A stretch of 64,000 nucleotides of DNA from Nocardioides euryhalodurans (lineage in GTDB: Bacteria; Actinomycetota; Actinomycetes; Propionibacteriales; Nocardioidaceae). Both the position numbers and the translations under genes were made by a program. The notes beneath the pieces were generated by a model. The model saw only the letters and a program-made list of their open reading frames with translations. It was not told the DNA's origin and did not search any database. The stretch is taken from positions 3,102,501 through 3,166,500 of the forward strand of contig NZ_CP038267.1 of NCBI RefSeq assembly GCF_004564375.1, written 5' to 3'. Below, one piece after another: positions 26,843 through 36,021 of the stretch (its first letter is position 1; the number at the start of each line of letters is the position of its first letter).

Positions 26843-27780
26843 TGGCAGGGAACAGCCAGCGGAAGGGCTCGATCCGCAAGAGCTCCAAGAAGCCGACCGC
26901 CGGGTCCGGCGGCCGGGTCAAGCGCGGCCTGGAGGGCAAGGGGCCGACGCCGAAGGCCAAGGACCGCCCCAACCACAAGGCCTACAAGGCCGCCCGGCAG
27001 GCCGAGCGGTCGCAGGCCCGTCCGCGTCGCAAGACCGGCGGTGACGCCGAGTGGGTGGCAGGTCGCAACTCGGTCGTCGAGGCGCTGCGCGCCGGGATCC
27101 CGGTCAGTGGCGTCTACGTCGCCGAGGGCGCCGAGCGCGACGGCCGGCTCCGGGAGGCGTTCCGGCTGGCGTCGGACCAGGGAACCAGCCTGCTCGAGGT
27201 CAGCCGCAACGAGCTCGACCGGCTCACCGACGGTGCGGTCCACCAGGGCCTCGCCGCGCGGATCCCGGCCTACGAGTACGCCCACCCCGACGACCTGCTC
27301 GTCCGCGCGCAGGAGATCGGCGAGCCGCCCCTCATCGTCGTCCTCGACTCGGTCACCGACCCGCGCAACCTCGGTGCGGTCGTCCGCAGCGCGGCCGGCT
27401 TCGGCGCCCACGGCGTCGTGGTCGCGGAGCGCCGTGCCGCCGGCATGACCGCGTCGGCGTGGAAGACCAGCGCCGGCGCGGCCGCGCGGCTCCCTGTCGC
27501 CCAGACCGTCAACATCGTCCGGCAGCTCAAGGCCTACCAGGAGGCCGGCTGCATGGTGATCGGCCTGGCCGCCGACGGCGACGTGCAGCTCCCCGAGCTC
27601 GACCTCGCCGACGGACCGCTCGTGGTCGTCGTGGGCGCCGAGGGCGGCGGGCTGTCGCGGCTCGTGGCCGAGACCTGCGACCAGCTGGTGTCGATCCCGA
27701 TGGCCAACTCGCTCGAGTCGCTCAACGCCGGCGTCGCCGCCTCGGTCACCCTCTACGCGATCGCTCGGGCCCGGGCCTGA
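26842..27780 (+). CDS. rlmB: 23S rRNA (guanosine(2251)-2'-O)-methyltransferase RlmB
   Basis: 312 residues. A Lys/Arg-rich disordered extension (about 1-70, GSIRKSSKKPTAG; RRKTGG) precedes the substrate-binding domain (GRNSVVEALRAG) and the SPOUT domain. Knot motifs are DPRNLGAVVRSAAGFG, VGAEGGGLS and IPMANSLESLNAGVAASV. It methylates the peptidyl-transferase-region guanosine. It follows cysS with overlapping codons, an arrangement I recall from mycobacteria too. Confidence 0.93.
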   Translation: MAGNSQRKGSIRKSSKKPTAGSGGRVKRGLEGKGPTPKAKDRPNHKAYKAARQAERSQARPRRKTGGDAEWVAGRNSVVEALRAGIPVSGVYVAEGAERDGRLREAFRLASDQGTSLLEVSRNELDRLTDGAVHQGLAARIPAYEYAHPDDLLVRAQEIGEPPLIVVLDSVTDPRNLGAVVRSAAGFGAHGVVVAERRAAGMTASAWKTSAGAAARLPVAQTVNIVRQLKAYQEAGCMVIGLAADGDVQLPELDLADGPLVVVVGAEGGGLSRLVAETCDQLVSIPMANSLESLNAGVAASVTLYAIARARA

Positions 27781-27785
27781 CCTCG

Positions 27786-27791
27786 TACGGT
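27786..27791 (+). promoter_or_regulatory. Leaderless-type -10 box of the metallophosphatase gene
   Basis: TACGGT, 6 nt before the ATG at 27798. Confidence 0.45.
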
Positions 27792-27797
27792 GGTGGC

Positions 27798-29306
27798 ATG
27801 ACCGCCCGGCTCCTGCGAGGCTTCGGCCTGGCCGGGGTCTGGTTCGTGGTGGCCGTGTCGAGCGGGCTCGCCATCTTCACCAGCTCCAGCCGCGACATCG
27901 TGCTGGCCAGCCACGACTCGGTCGTGCGGCCGACGCTCGACGGCTGGGTCGTGCTCCACACCGGCCCGGTCTTCCCCGACCTCCGGCTCGACTCGGGCAG
28001 CCCGATCGGGATCGACGTCGAGCTGGGCAAGACGACGGCGGAGTCCCCGGGCGAGCTGGTCGACCGGTACGCCTTCATCGCCGGCCAGCCCGAGGGCTCG
28101 GTGGCCAAGGCCCGCGACGCCGTCGCCGACATGGCCTACGACGCGGCGGTTCGCGGCACCCTGATCGGGCTCGTCCCGGTGGTGGTCTGGCTGCTGGTGG
28201 GACCCGCGCGTCGTCAGGAGCTGTGGCGAGGCGCGCGCAGCCGTCGAGGCATCGCCGTCGGGGTCGCCCTGGTCGTGGCCGGGGTGCTCGTCTGGGAGCC
28301 CTGGCAGCCCGACGAGCCGAGCGTCGACGAGGAGCGGACGTGGGTCTCGCTGGCCGAGTTCCTCGACGGCGAGGTCACGGTGCCGGAGTCGGTCAGCGGG
28401 GTCGAGGTCCGCTCGGACTCGACCGTGGTCGAGTCGCGTCGGCTCGTGCTGAGCGCGATCTCGACGTACGAGCGGAGCAAGGAGTTCTACGACGAGGCCG
28501 CCGTCGCGGCCGGTGACCTCCCGCTGCGCGAGCCCGAGGAGGGCGAGACCGTGGTGGTCCTGGTCTCCGACCGGCACGACAACATCGGCATGGACCGGGT
28601 CGCGCGGGCGATCGGCGACCGCGCCGGCGCCACCGCGGTCTTCGACGCCGGCGACGACACCTCCACCGGCAAGAGCTGGGAGGCCTTCAGCCTCGACTCG
28701 GTGAGCGAGGCGTTCGAGGGCTACGACCGCTACGGCGTCGCCGGCAACCACGACAACGGCACCTTCGTGCGCGACTACCTCGCCGACCGCGGGTGGGAGA
28801 TGCTCGACGGGTCGGTGGTGGAGGGGCCGGGCGGGGCGCCGCTGATCGGCGCCGACGACCCGCGCGCCAGCGGGCTCGGCAACTGGCGGGACGAGACGGA
28901 CCTGGGGTTCGACGAGGTGGCCACGCGGCTCAGCGACGAGATCTGCGCCGCCGAGGAGCGGGTCTCGACCGCCCTCGTGCACGACACCGACCTCGCCCAG
29001 CCCGCCCTCGAGCGCGGCTGCGTCGACCTGGTCGTCGGCGGGCACGTGCACGTGCGGATCGGCCCCGACCGGGTCGAGGGGCCGGAGGGCCAGGTGGGCT
29101 ACTCCTTCACCACCGGCACGACCGGCGGGGCGGCGTACGCCATCGCGATCGGCTCGAAGCCGCGACGCGACGCCACCGTCTCGCTCATCACCTACGCCGA
29201 GGGGCGCCCGGTCGGCATCCAGCCGGTCGTGCTCCAGACCAACGGCCAGTTCGTCGTCAGCAGCTTCGTGCCGCTGTCCTACGAGCCGGCGGCCGAGGCT
29301 CGATAG
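27798..29306 (+). CDS. Membrane-anchored calcineurin-like metallophosphoesterase
   Basis: 502 residues. Three hydrophobic segments (GFGLAGVWFVVAVSSGLAIF; GTLIGLVPVVVWLLVG; GIAVGVALVVAGVLVW) flank an external loop of about 90 residues. The metallophosphatase domain follows (about 245-490): VSDRHDNIG (D-x-H), DAGDDTSTG (GD), GVAGNHDN (GNHD) and VVGGHVHV (GHxH). All metal-ligand blocks are present, so it should be active. The substrate is unknown. The terminal codon TAG is also the first three bases of a 59-bp repeat element. Confidence 0.85.
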   Translation: MTARLLRGFGLAGVWFVVAVSSGLAIFTSSSRDIVLASHDSVVRPTLDGWVVLHTGPVFPDLRLDSGSPIGIDVELGKTTAESPGELVDRYAFIAGQPEGSVAKARDAVADMAYDAAVRGTLIGLVPVVVWLLVGPARRQELWRGARSRRGIAVGVALVVAGVLVWEPWQPDEPSVDEERTWVSLAEFLDGEVTVPESVSGVEVRSDSTVVESRRLVLSAISTYERSKEFYDEAAVAAGDLPLREPEEGETVVVLVSDRHDNIGMDRVARAIGDRAGATAVFDAGDDTSTGKSWEAFSLDSVSEAFEGYDRYGVAGNHDNGTFVRDYLADRGWEMLDGSVVEGPGGAPLIGADDPRASGLGNWRDETDLGFDEVATRLSDEICAAEERVSTALVHDTDLAQPALERGCVDLVVGGHVHVRIGPDRVEGPEGQVGYSFTTGTTGGAAYAIAIGSKPRRDATVSLITYAEGRPVGIQPVVLQTNGQFVVSSFVPLSYEPAAEAR

Positions 29307-29362
29307 TCCGCCGCGCGAGTCATCATCCGGCCGTCGTTCGTGATGCATCCGGCGGCGGACCA
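29304..29362. repeat. 59-bp palindromic intergenic element, copy 2
   Basis: Starts TAGTCCGCCGC and ends GCGGCGGACCA (one mismatch between the arms). Its first TAG is the stop codon of the metallophosphatase gene. It shares the stretch GTGATGCATCCGGCGGCGG with copy 3 (two differences). It ends 19 bp before the -10 box of the acyl-CoA dehydrogenase. Confidence 0.75.
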
Positions 29363-29381
29363 CCGGGGTGGGGCGGGGGAC

Positions 29382-29387
29382 TAGGGT
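29382..29387 (+). promoter_or_regulatory. Leaderless-type -10 box of the acyl-CoA dehydrogenase gene
   Basis: TAGGGT, 6 nt before the GTG at 29394. Confidence 0.5.
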
Positions 29388-29393
29388 GGCCGG

Positions 29394-30542
29394 GTGAGCA
29401 CGGACGTGGAGCGGCTGCTGCCGACCGAGGAGGCGGAGGCGCTGCTGGCGCTCACCCGCGACATCGCCACCAAGGAGCTCGCACCGCAGGTCGCCGAGGC
29501 CGAGGAGCGGGCGGAGTTCCCGGAGGCCGCCTACCGGCTGCTCGGCAAGTCCGGGCTGCTGAGCCTGCCCTTTGCGGAGGAGCACGGTGGGGGCGGACAG
29601 CCGTACGAGGTCTACCTCCAGGTCGTCGAGGAGATCGCGACCGCGTGGCCCAGCGTGGCCGTCGGCACCAGCGTCCACAGCCTGACCGCCACCGTCGTGG
29701 CCGCGAACGCAGCCTCCGAGCAGCAGGCCGAGTGGTTGCCGCGGATGCTCGGCGGCGACTGGCTCGGCGCCTACTGCCTCTCCGAGCCGCAGGCCGGCTC
29801 CGACGTCAGCGGGATCCGTACGAAGGCGGCCCGCGACGGTGAGGAGTACGTCGTCCACGGCACCAAGCAGTGGATCAGCAACGGCTCCTGCGCCGACTAC
29901 TACATCCTCTTCGCGCGGACCGGCGACGACCCGCGCCGTGGGCTCTCCGCGTTCGTGGTCACCGACGGCACCGAGGGCATGTCCTTCGGGGCGCCGGAGA
30001 AGAAGATGGGCCTGGCCTGCGACGTCACCACCCAGGTGATCTTCGAGGGCGCGCGGATCCCCGTCGCCCAGCGGATCGGCGAGGAGGGCGACGGCATGCG
30101 CGTGGCGCTCTCCGCGCTCGACGCCGGCCGCCTCGGCATCGCGGCCGTCGCCACCGGCATCGCCCAGGCCGCGCTGGCCCACGCCGTCGCGTACGCCCGC
30201 GAGCGCGTGCAGTTCGGGCAGGCGATCGGCGACTTCCAGGGGATGCAGTTCCTGCTGGCGGAGATGGGGGCGGAGGTCGAGCGGGCCCGCGCCACCTACC
30301 TCCACGCCGCGCGGCTCAAGGACTCCGGCAAGTCGTTCTCCCGGCAGGCGAGCATCGCCAAGCTGACGGCGACCGACACCGCGATGCGGGTGACGACCGA
30401 CGCCGTGCAGGTGCTCGGCGGGAACGGCTACACGCGCGACTACCCCGTGGAGCGGCTCTTCCGCGACGCCAAGGTCACCCAGATCTTCGAGGGCACCAAC
30501 CAGATCCAGCGGATGGTCGTCGGGCGCGACCTACTCCGCTGA
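29394..30542 (+). CDS. Acyl-CoA dehydrogenase
   Basis: 382 residues, FAD-dependent alpha,beta-desaturation of acyl-CoA. Marks are [20 protein letters not shown] (flavin/substrate loop), [39 protein letters not shown] and [20 protein letters not shown] in pieces. The catalytic Glu is in [18 protein letters not shown]. Short-/branched-chain type by general layout; chain length is not determinable. Its 3' end overlaps the convergent DUF4032 gene by 12 bp. Confidence 0.92.
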   Translation: MSTDVERLLPTEEAEALLALTRDIATKELAPQVAEAEERAEFPEAAYRLLGKSGLLSLPFAEEHGGGGQPYEVYLQVVEEIATAWPSVAVGTSVHSLTATVVAANAASEQQAEWLPRMLGGDWLGAYCLSEPQAGSDVSGIRTKAARDGEEYVVHGTKQWISNGSCADYYILFARTGDDPRRGLSAFVVTDGTEGMSFGAPEKKMGLACDVTTQVIFEGARIPVAQRIGEEGDGMRVALSALDAGRLGIAAVATGIAQAALAHAVAYARERVQFGQAIGDFQGMQFLLAEMGAEVERARATYLHAARLKDSGKSFSRQASIAKLTATDTAMRVTTDAVQVLGGNGYTRDYPVERLFRDAKVTQIFEGTNQIQRMVVGRDLLR

Positions 30543-31772
30543 GCCGAGCAGCTCGGCCTCCCCGGCCGCCGGACTGGCCACCGCCTCCTCGGGCTTCTTG
30601 GTGAGCTCGTTGGCGATGTAGTCGGACGCTGCCTCGAGGATCCCGACCTCGCGGCCGGCTCGCTCGGAGAGGTACCACCGGTGCACGAGGATCTCGTGGA
30701 AGATCTCGGCCGGCTCGAGCTTGCCGCGGGCGCTCGGGGGCACCATCGCCATGATCGGCTCGTAGACCTCGGTGAGCCACCGGTTCGCCACCAGCGCCCG
30801 GTCCTCGCGGCCGAGGTCGTGCGCGACGGCGTACGCCGCGATGTCGTTGAGCATCCGCCGGGCCTGGGCCTCCTCGGCGTACATGCCGGTCAGGCCCTGC
30901 AGCTCGCGGCTGTGGTGGCCGAGCTCGACCACCCGGGGCTGGATCTGGACCCGGTCGCCGTCGAAGTCGGTGACGATGTCGAGCTCGTCGACGTCGAAGC
31001 CGAGATCGTTGAGCCGCTCGATCCGCTGCTCGATCCGCCACATCTCCCCGGCCGGGAACTCCTCCTCGCCGGTCAGCTCGTCCCACAGCGCGTGGTAGCG
31101 GGAGCCGACCATCTCGACGATGTCGAAGGCGTCGACGTGCTCGTCGAGCTGGCCACTGGCCTGCAGGTCGAGCAGCTCGGCGTAGACGTTCTCACAGCCG
31201 ACGGTGATGTCGTACTCGCGCATCGTGCCCGACAGGTTGGACCGCAGCTCGCCGGTCTCGGCGTCGACGAGGTAGGCGGAGAAGCCGCCCGCGCTGCGGC
31301 GGAAGAGCACGTTGGAGAGCGACACGTCGCCCCAGTAGAACTCCGCGAGGTGCAGGCGGACGAGCAGCACGACGAGGGCGTCGACCAGGGACGGCAGGCT
31401 CTCCGCCGAGAGGCCGTGGCAGAAGAGGCTCCGGTAGGGGAGCGAGAAGCGCAGGTGCTCGGTCATGAGCGCCGCGGGCAGCTCCTCGCCCTGCTCGTCG
31501 ACGCGGCCGGTCACGACCCCCTGCGGGACCACGGCGGGCAGTCCCATCCGCTGCAGGTCGCGCAGCAGCCGGTACTCGCGGAACGCGATCTCCTCGACCG
31601 TCTCCTTGACGGCGTACACCCGGTCGCCGAGGCGCACGATCCGCACCACGTGGCGTGACAGGCCACGGGGCAGCGGCACGACGTAGTCGTCGGTCCACTC
31701 CTCCAGCGGCGTCGACCAGGGCAGTCGGATGATCGCCGGGTCGGGGCGGCTGGCCACGATGCGGAGGGCCAT
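30531..31772 (-). CDS. DUF4032 protein with kinase-like N-terminal fold
   Basis: 413 residues. The N-terminal 190 residues resemble a protein/LPS-kinase fold. [21 protein letters not shown] gives the ATP-binding Lys and helix C Glu. [15 protein letters not shown] is a catalytic-loop-like D-x4-N, and [10 protein letters not shown] matches a DFG-like segment. The C-terminal half is the DUF4032 domain common in actinobacteria, with no assigned function. Whether it phosphorylates anything is unproven. The ATG at 31772 has TAGTCT 6 nt upstream; that box includes the malQ stop codon. Confidence 0.8.
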   Translation of the reverse strand: MALRIVASRPDPAIIRLPWSTPLEEWTDDYVVPLPRGLSRHVVRIVRLGDRVYAVKETVEEIAFREYRLLRDLQRMGLPAVVPQGVVTGRVDEQGEELPAALMTEHLRFSLPYRSLFCHGLSAESLPSLVDALVVLLVRLHLAEFYWGDVSLSNVLFRRSAGGFSAYLVDAETGELRSNLSGTMREYDITVGCENVYAELLDLQASGQLDEHVDAFDIVEMVGSRYHALWDELTGEEEFPAGEMWRIEQRIERLNDLGFDVDELDIVTDFDGDRVQIQPRVVELGHHSRELQGLTGMYAEEAQARRMLNDIAAYAVAHDLGREDRALVANRWLTEVYEPIMAMVPPSARGKLEPAEIFHEILVHRWYLSERAGREVGILEAASDYIANELTKKPEEAVASPAAGEAELLGSAE

Positions 31773-31778
31773 GGACCC

Positions 31779-31784
31779 AGACTA
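31779..31784 (-). promoter_or_regulatory. Leaderless-type -10 box of the DUF4032 gene, overlapping the malQ stop
   Basis: TAGTCT on the minus strand. Its TAG (31784-31782) is also the malQ stop codon, and 6 nt separate it from the ATG. Confidence 0.5.
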
Positions 31785-33887
31785 GGGCTTGCCGAGGTCG
31801 AGCGTCGCGGCCAGCCTGCGCGCCCGCTCGGAGCCGGGCAGGTCCTCCAGCAGCAGCGGGCTGCCGTCGGGTCCGGAGAGCGGCACCTGCCAGTTGGGGT
31901 ACTCGCGGTGGGTGCCGGGCTGGTTCTGCGTACGTCGGTCGCCGACCAGGTCCGAGACCATCACGCCCAGCAGCCGCGACGGCGCCACGGAGAGCAGCGC
32001 GTGGAGCGCCTCGACCGTCTCCTGCTCCCCGGCATCGGCGGCGAGCAGCCCGCGGCGGCGCAGCTCCTCGAGGAACACCTCCCGCTCGCGCTCGGAGACG
32101 GCCAGCTCCTCCTCGAGGGGTCGGGTCAGCAGGCCGAGCGACTCACGCAGCCGGACGTGCTCGCCGAGCAGGTAGCCCGCGGTCGGGGGCAGGTCGTGCG
32201 TCGACACCGTCGCCAGGCACAGCTCGCGCCAGGTCTCGGGCGGGCGGGGCTGCCCGTCGTCGACCTCGAACCACAGGATCGAGGTGCCGAGCACGCCGCG
32301 GTCGGCGAGGTAGTCGCGCACGAAGGGCTCCACCACGCCGAGGTCCTCGCCGACGACGAAGGCGCCTGCCCGCTGGGCCTCGAGCAGCAGGATCGAGACC
32401 ATCGCCTCGTGGTCGTAGCGGAGGTACGCGCCCTGCGCCGGCGCGGCGCCGTCGGGGATGCACCAGAGCCGGAACAGCCCCATCACGTGGTCGATCCGGA
32501 GGCCGCCCGCGTGACGCAGGGCAGCCCGCAGCACGGCGCGGTAGGGGGCATAGCCGAGCTCGGCGAGCACGTCGGGCCGCCACGGCGGCTGCGACCAGTT
32601 CTGGCCGATCTGGTTGAAGGCGTCGGGCGGGGCGCCGACGGAGACCCCGCGGGCCAGCGCGGGGCCGAGGGTCCAGACCTCGGCTCCGGAGGGGTGCACT
32701 CCCACCGCCAGGTCGGTGATCAGCCCGATCGACATGCCGGCGCCACGGGCGGCGGCCTGGGCGTCGGCGAGCTGCTGGTCGCTCACCCACTGCAACCAGG
32801 TGAAGAAGTCGACCCGGTCCGCGAGGGTCCGGGCGAGCTCGGCGACCTCGTCGGCGGCCGGGTCCTGCAGGTCGGCGGGCCACTCCTGACCGGCGTAGTG
32901 CTCGGCGAGGGCGCACCACACCGCGAACTGGCGCAGCCCTTCGCCCTCCTCCTCGCGGAACGCCGCGAAGGCCGCCTCGCGCTCGGGGGAGCGGGCGACG
33001 TCGTGGACCAGGTCGAGGGCGGCGAGCTTGGCGGCGTACGCCGACTGCCGGTCGAGCAGGGCGGCGTCGGTGGTGAGGTCCGCGGCGTACGCGTCGATCC
33101 GCGCGCGGGCGGCCTCGTCGAGATCGGCCACCTCGGGCAGGTCGGCCACGCGGACGTAGATCGGGTTGAGGAACCGCCGCGACGTCGGGAGGTACGGCGA
33201 GTCCTCGACCGGTGGCACCGGCTCGGCCGCGTGCAGCGGGTTGACCAGCACGAAGTCGGCCCCGAGGTCGGCGCCCCACCGGGCCAGCCCGGCGAGGTCG
33301 CCGAAGTCGCCGATGCCCCACGACTGCCGCGAGCGGACGGAGTAGAGCTGGGTCATCAGGCCCCACACCTGGCCGGCGAGCGCGTCGGGCAGCTCGAGAC
33401 GGTCGGGTGCCACGACCAGCAGCCCCTCCTGCGTCCGGCCACCGCTGCGGCCGAGCACCGTGTGGTAGCCGGTCGGGAGGTCGGCGGGGAGGGCGAAGCG
33501 GGCCTCGCCGGTGAGCACGCCGCCGACCTGGCGGGGCTCGACGTCGTGGGTGACCTGGGTGGCGGCGACCAGGTCGCCCTCCTCCGTCCGGACCTCGACC
33601 TGCAGCAGGTCGCCGTGGGGGACGTGGGCGAGGACGTCGACCGGCCGGCCGGCGCGGGCGACGGTGACGACGGGGACCATCCGGCGCCACGGCCCCTCGT
33701 CGAGGTCGGCCAGGGCGGCGTGGACCGACTCCTCGGTGGTCGCCTCGACGCCGAGCGCGCCGAGCACCGCCTGCACGGTCGGCACCGGCACCGGGACGTG
33801 TCGGCCCTGCCAGTCCCAGTACTCCCGGGAGACGCCGTACCGGTCCGCGAGCTCGGCGAGGGCCGGCCAGTCGTCGAGGTGGGTCAC
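31782..33887 (-). CDS. malQ: 4-alpha-glucanotransferase
   Basis: 701 residues, GH77 amylomaltase, with an N-terminal extension of about 170 residues as in other actinobacterial MalQ. Catalytic-region motifs are SWGIGDFGDLAGLARW, LRIDHVMGLFRLW (nucleophile Asp), VVGEDLGVVEPFV (acid/base Glu) and VSTHDLPPTAGYL. It disproportionates malto-oligosaccharides in glycogen and maltose metabolism. No other glycogen genes are adjacent. GTG start is set by TAGGCT 6 nt upstream. Confidence 0.95.
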   Translation of the reverse strand: MTHLDDWPALAELADRYGVSREYWDWQGRHVPVPVPTVQAVLGALGVEATTEESVHAALADLDEGPWRRMVPVVTVARAGRPVDVLAHVPHGDLLQVEVRTEEGDLVAATQVTHDVEPRQVGGVLTGEARFALPADLPTGYHTVLGRSGGRTQEGLLVVAPDRLELPDALAGQVWGLMTQLYSVRSRQSWGIGDFGDLAGLARWGADLGADFVLVNPLHAAEPVPPVEDSPYLPTSRRFLNPIYVRVADLPEVADLDEAARARIDAYAADLTTDAALLDRQSAYAAKLAALDLVHDVARSPEREAAFAAFREEEGEGLRQFAVWCALAEHYAGQEWPADLQDPAADEVAELARTLADRVDFFTWLQWVSDQQLADAQAAARGAGMSIGLITDLAVGVHPSGAEVWTLGPALARGVSVGAPPDAFNQIGQNWSQPPWRPDVLAELGYAPYRAVLRAALRHAGGLRIDHVMGLFRLWCIPDGAAPAQGAYLRYDHEAMVSILLLEAQRAGAFVVGEDLGVVEPFVRDYLADRGVLGTSILWFEVDDGQPRPPETWRELCLATVSTHDLPPTAGYLLGEHVRLRESLGLLTRPLEEELAVSEREREVFLEELRRRGLLAADAGEQETVEALHALLSVAPSRLLGVMVSDLVGDRRTQNQPGTHREYPNWQVPLSGPDGSPLLLEDLPGSERARRLAATLDLGKP

Positions 33888-33893
33888 GGGGTC

Positions 33894-33899
33894 AGCCTA
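33894..33899 (-). promoter_or_regulatory. Leaderless-type -10 box of malQ
   Basis: TAGGCT on the minus strand, 6 nt before the GTG start; divergent from tRNA-Thr. Confidence 0.5.
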
Positions 33900-33933
33900 G
33901 GTGTCGGCCGGGCTAGCATGTGCCGCGCCCTGC

Positions 33934-34009
33934 GCCGCGTTAGCTCAGCTGGTAGAGCGCCCGCCTTGTAAGCGGAAGGTCAGGAGTTCGATCCTCCTAC
34001 GCGGCTCCA
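33934..34009 (+). tRNA. tRNA-Thr (anticodon TGT), CCA encoded
   Basis: 76 nt. Acceptor GCCGCGT (33934-33940) pairs with ACGCGGC (33999-34005); discriminator T and encoded CCA follow. D stem GCTC/GAGC, anticodon loop CTTGTAA with TGT at 33967-33969 (reads ACA), anticodon stem closed by a C-A pair at its base, and a T arm with AGGAGTTCGATCCTCCT. A strong hairpin follows 11 nt later. Confidence 0.95.
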
Positions 34010-34020
34010 CGGACCGTGGC

Positions 34021-34060
34021 GTGTGCCTGAGGACGGTCCCCGCGCCGTCCTCAGGCACAC
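34021..34060. terminator. Hairpin ending tRNA-Thr and, on the other strand, the DUF305 operon
   Basis: Perfect 16-bp stem GTGTGCCTGAGGACGG / CCGTCCTCAGGCACAC with an 8-nt loop, between the tRNA and the convergent DUF305 stop. Confidence 0.85.
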
Positions 34061-34076
34061 GCGGCGATGGGGGCGG

Positions 34077-34667
34077 TCAGCCCGCGAGCATCTGCTCCAT
34101 CTGCTCGATCTCGGCGGTCTGGGACTCGACGATGCTCCCGGCCAGGTCGGTGGCCTCGTCGAACTCGCCGTCGGCGAGCTCCTCCTCGGACATCTCGATC
34201 GCCCCCTCGTGGTGCTCGATCATCATCGTGAGCCAGCGGTCCTCGAAGCCCGACCCCATCATCGAGCCCAGGTCGTCGACGTCGTCGGGGTCCATCATGC
34301 CGGGCATGTCCTCCCCGGACCCGTCGCCCATCCCGCCGTGGTCGCGGGCGTTGTCGGGGACCGGCTCGCCCCACTCGACGAGCCAGTCGCTCATCTGCTC
34401 GATCTCGGGGGCCTGGGCAGCGCGGATCTGCTCGAGCAGGCTGCCGAACTCGGGCGACACGTCCCGGGTCGCTGCCATGTCGACCATGATCAGCGCCTGG
34501 GCGTGGTGGGGGATCATCTCGGTCGCGAAGTCGACGTCGGCGTCGTTGTAGGGCGCTGACTCCGGGACGGTGCCGCCAGCGGCGTCGGGGTCGTCGTCGT
34601 CGCTGCAGCCGGCCAGCGCCAGCGTCGCGGCAGCGAGCAGCGCGGCGGTGCGGTGGTACGTGGTCAT
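34077..34667 (-). CDS. DUF305 lipoprotein
   Basis: 196 residues. Signal peptide TAALLAAATLALAGCSDDDD with lipobox LAGC. The DUF305 four-helix domain carries two His/Met-rich repeats: TEMIPHHAQALIMVDMA and MTMMIEHHEGAIEMSEEELA. The Met/His arrangement suggests copper or another soft metal binding outside the membrane (family inference). The ATG at 34667 is chosen because GAGAGG precedes it and the signal peptide starts there. It is the second gene after a DUF6153 membrane protein, 62 bp apart. Confidence 0.88.
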   Translation of the reverse strand: MTTYHRTAALLAAATLALAGCSDDDDPDAAGGTVPESAPYNDADVDFATEMIPHHAQALIMVDMAATRDVSPEFGSLLEQIRAAQAPEIEQMSDWLVEWGEPVPDNARDHGGMGDGSGEDMPGMMDPDDVDDLGSMMGSGFEDRWLTMMIEHHEGAIEMSEEELADGEFDEATDLAGSIVESQTAEIEQMEQMLAG

Positions 34668-34729
34668 GGGTGTTCCTCTCGGGTCAGGTGTGCAGGACTG
34701 GGTGCCGGTCGCGCGGAGCGACCGGCTCC

Positions 34730-35101
34730 TCAGCACCGGCAGACCGAGAGGGACCAGCGGCCCGGTGGGCCGTGCGCGCGTACGGGCGGTGGGCTCACCA
34801 CGACCCGGGAGCCCATCAGGCGGGGCAGCGGAAGCAGCCCGAGCCGGGGGCGGCCCCGGGCCAGCCACACCAGGGTCGCCCCGACCAGGACCGTCAGGCA
34901 GAGGGCCATCGCGCCGCCGTCACCCGGTGCCGGATCCTCGTGCCCACCGACGGCCGACGGCGCCGGTGCGGCGGCGGCGGAGTGGTCGGCCGCTGTCGGG
35001 AGGTGCTCGCCGTGGTGGGTCAGCCCGTGCATCGCGAACAGACCCGCCAGCAGGACCGCAGCCACCAGCGCCGAGCGCAGCGGGGCAGGCCGGAGGTCCA
35101 C
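34730..35101 (-). CDS. DUF6153-like small membrane protein
   Basis: 123 residues. Two membrane segments (LVAAVLLAGLFAMHGLTHHG; AMALCLTVLVGATLVWLA) flank a His/Ala/Pro-rich external loop. The tail is basic and ends VCRC. MHGLTHHGEH after the first helix is typical of proteins I know as DUF6153, which often neighbour DUF305. It is probably part of the same metal-related unit (inference). GTG start is fixed by TAGCGT 6 nt upstream. Confidence 0.65.
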   Translation of the reverse strand: MDLRPAPLRSALVAAVLLAGLFAMHGLTHHGEHLPTAADHSAAAAPAPSAVGGHEDPAPGDGGAMALCLTVLVGATLVWLARGRPRLGLLPLPRLMGSRVVVSPPPVRAHGPPGRWSLSVCRC

Positions 35102-35107
35102 TCCTCC

Positions 35108-35113
35108 ACGCTA
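35108..35113 (-). promoter_or_regulatory. Leaderless-type -10 box of the DUF6153-DUF305 operon
   Basis: TAGCGT on the minus strand, 6 nt before the GTG start. Confidence 0.5.
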
Positions 35114-35125
35114 GCGCGGGGTTGC

Positions 35126-35968
35126 TCAGCGCAGCCGACGCGCCCCGAACTCGCAGGCCGGCTGGGCGATGGCGTCCTGGGCGGCGACCAGCCGCAGCTC
35201 CCGCTCGCCGGACTCCAGGGTCCGTGACAGCACGGCGAAGACCGAGCTGACCGTGCGCTCCAGCGCCCGCGCCGCCGACCCGGTGTCGTGCAGGTGGGCG
35301 GTGAACAGCGCGGCGGTGATGTCGCCCGAGCCGTTGGCCTTCATCGGCAGCCGCGGCGTCTCGACCAGCCACGCCCCGTCGCCGTCGACGGCCATCAGGC
35401 CGATCGTGTCCTCGCCCGTCTCCACGCTGGTGACCAGGATCGTCGAGGGACCCATCGCGCGGGCCAGGTCGGCGCTCTCGAGCACCTCGTCGAGGGTCGA
35501 GGGCTCGGTGCCGGTGAGGAAGCCGAGCTCGAACTGGTTGGGGGTGATGACGTCGGCGACGGGAACCACCTGCTCCCGGATGATCGGCGGGATCTCCGGG
35601 TCGACGAAGCAGCCCGACGTCGCGTTCCCCATCACCGGGTCGCAGGTGTACGTCGCCTGCGGGTTGGCCGCCTTGACCCGCGCGACCGCGTCGACGATGA
35701 CGCCGGCGACGGCGGGGCTGCCCTGGTAGCCGGACAGCACCGCGTCGCAGGTCGGCAGCACCTCGCGGTCCTCGATCCCCTGCACCACGTCGGTGACGTC
35801 GGCGGGGTCGATCAATGGTCCTCGCCAGGCGCCGTAACCGGTGTGGTTGGAGAAGTTCACCGTCAGCACGGGCCAGACCTCGTGGCCCAGACGCTGCAGA
35901 GGGAAGACAGCCGCGGAGTTGCCGACGTGCCCGTAGGCGACGTGGGACTGGATCGACAGGATGCGCAC
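35126..35968 (-). CDS. pdxY: Pyridoxal kinase
   Basis: 280 residues, ribokinase-like. RILSIQSHVAYGHVGNSAA is the substrate-binding start, FSNHTGYGAW the lid, YTCDPVMGN the metal region, TPNQFELGFLTG the ATP-side motif, and MKANGSGDITAALFTAHL the anion hole with the catalytic Asp. It salvages pyridoxal to PLP. Start is GTG at 35968, eight residues before the first substrate-binding motif. Confidence 0.93.
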   Translation of the reverse strand: MRILSIQSHVAYGHVGNSAAVFPLQRLGHEVWPVLTVNFSNHTGYGAWRGPLIDPADVTDVVQGIEDREVLPTCDAVLSGYQGSPAVAGVIVDAVARVKAANPQATYTCDPVMGNATSGCFVDPEIPPIIREQVVPVADVITPNQFELGFLTGTEPSTLDEVLESADLARAMGPSTILVTSVETGEDTIGLMAVDGDGAWLVETPRLPMKANGSGDITAALFTAHLHDTGSAARALERTVSSVFAVLSRTLESGERELRLVAAQDAIAQPACEFGARRLR

Positions 35969-36021
35969 CCGCCGATCCTGCCGCCGACCGGCGTGGGGCA
36001 CAAACCCCGCGCCGCGGCGGG

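Noticed and set aside
27753..30305. Minus-strand open frame of about 850 codons opposite the metallophosphatase and acyl-CoA dehydrogenase
   Set aside because: No domain, and biased shadow composition opposite two genes with clear motifs.
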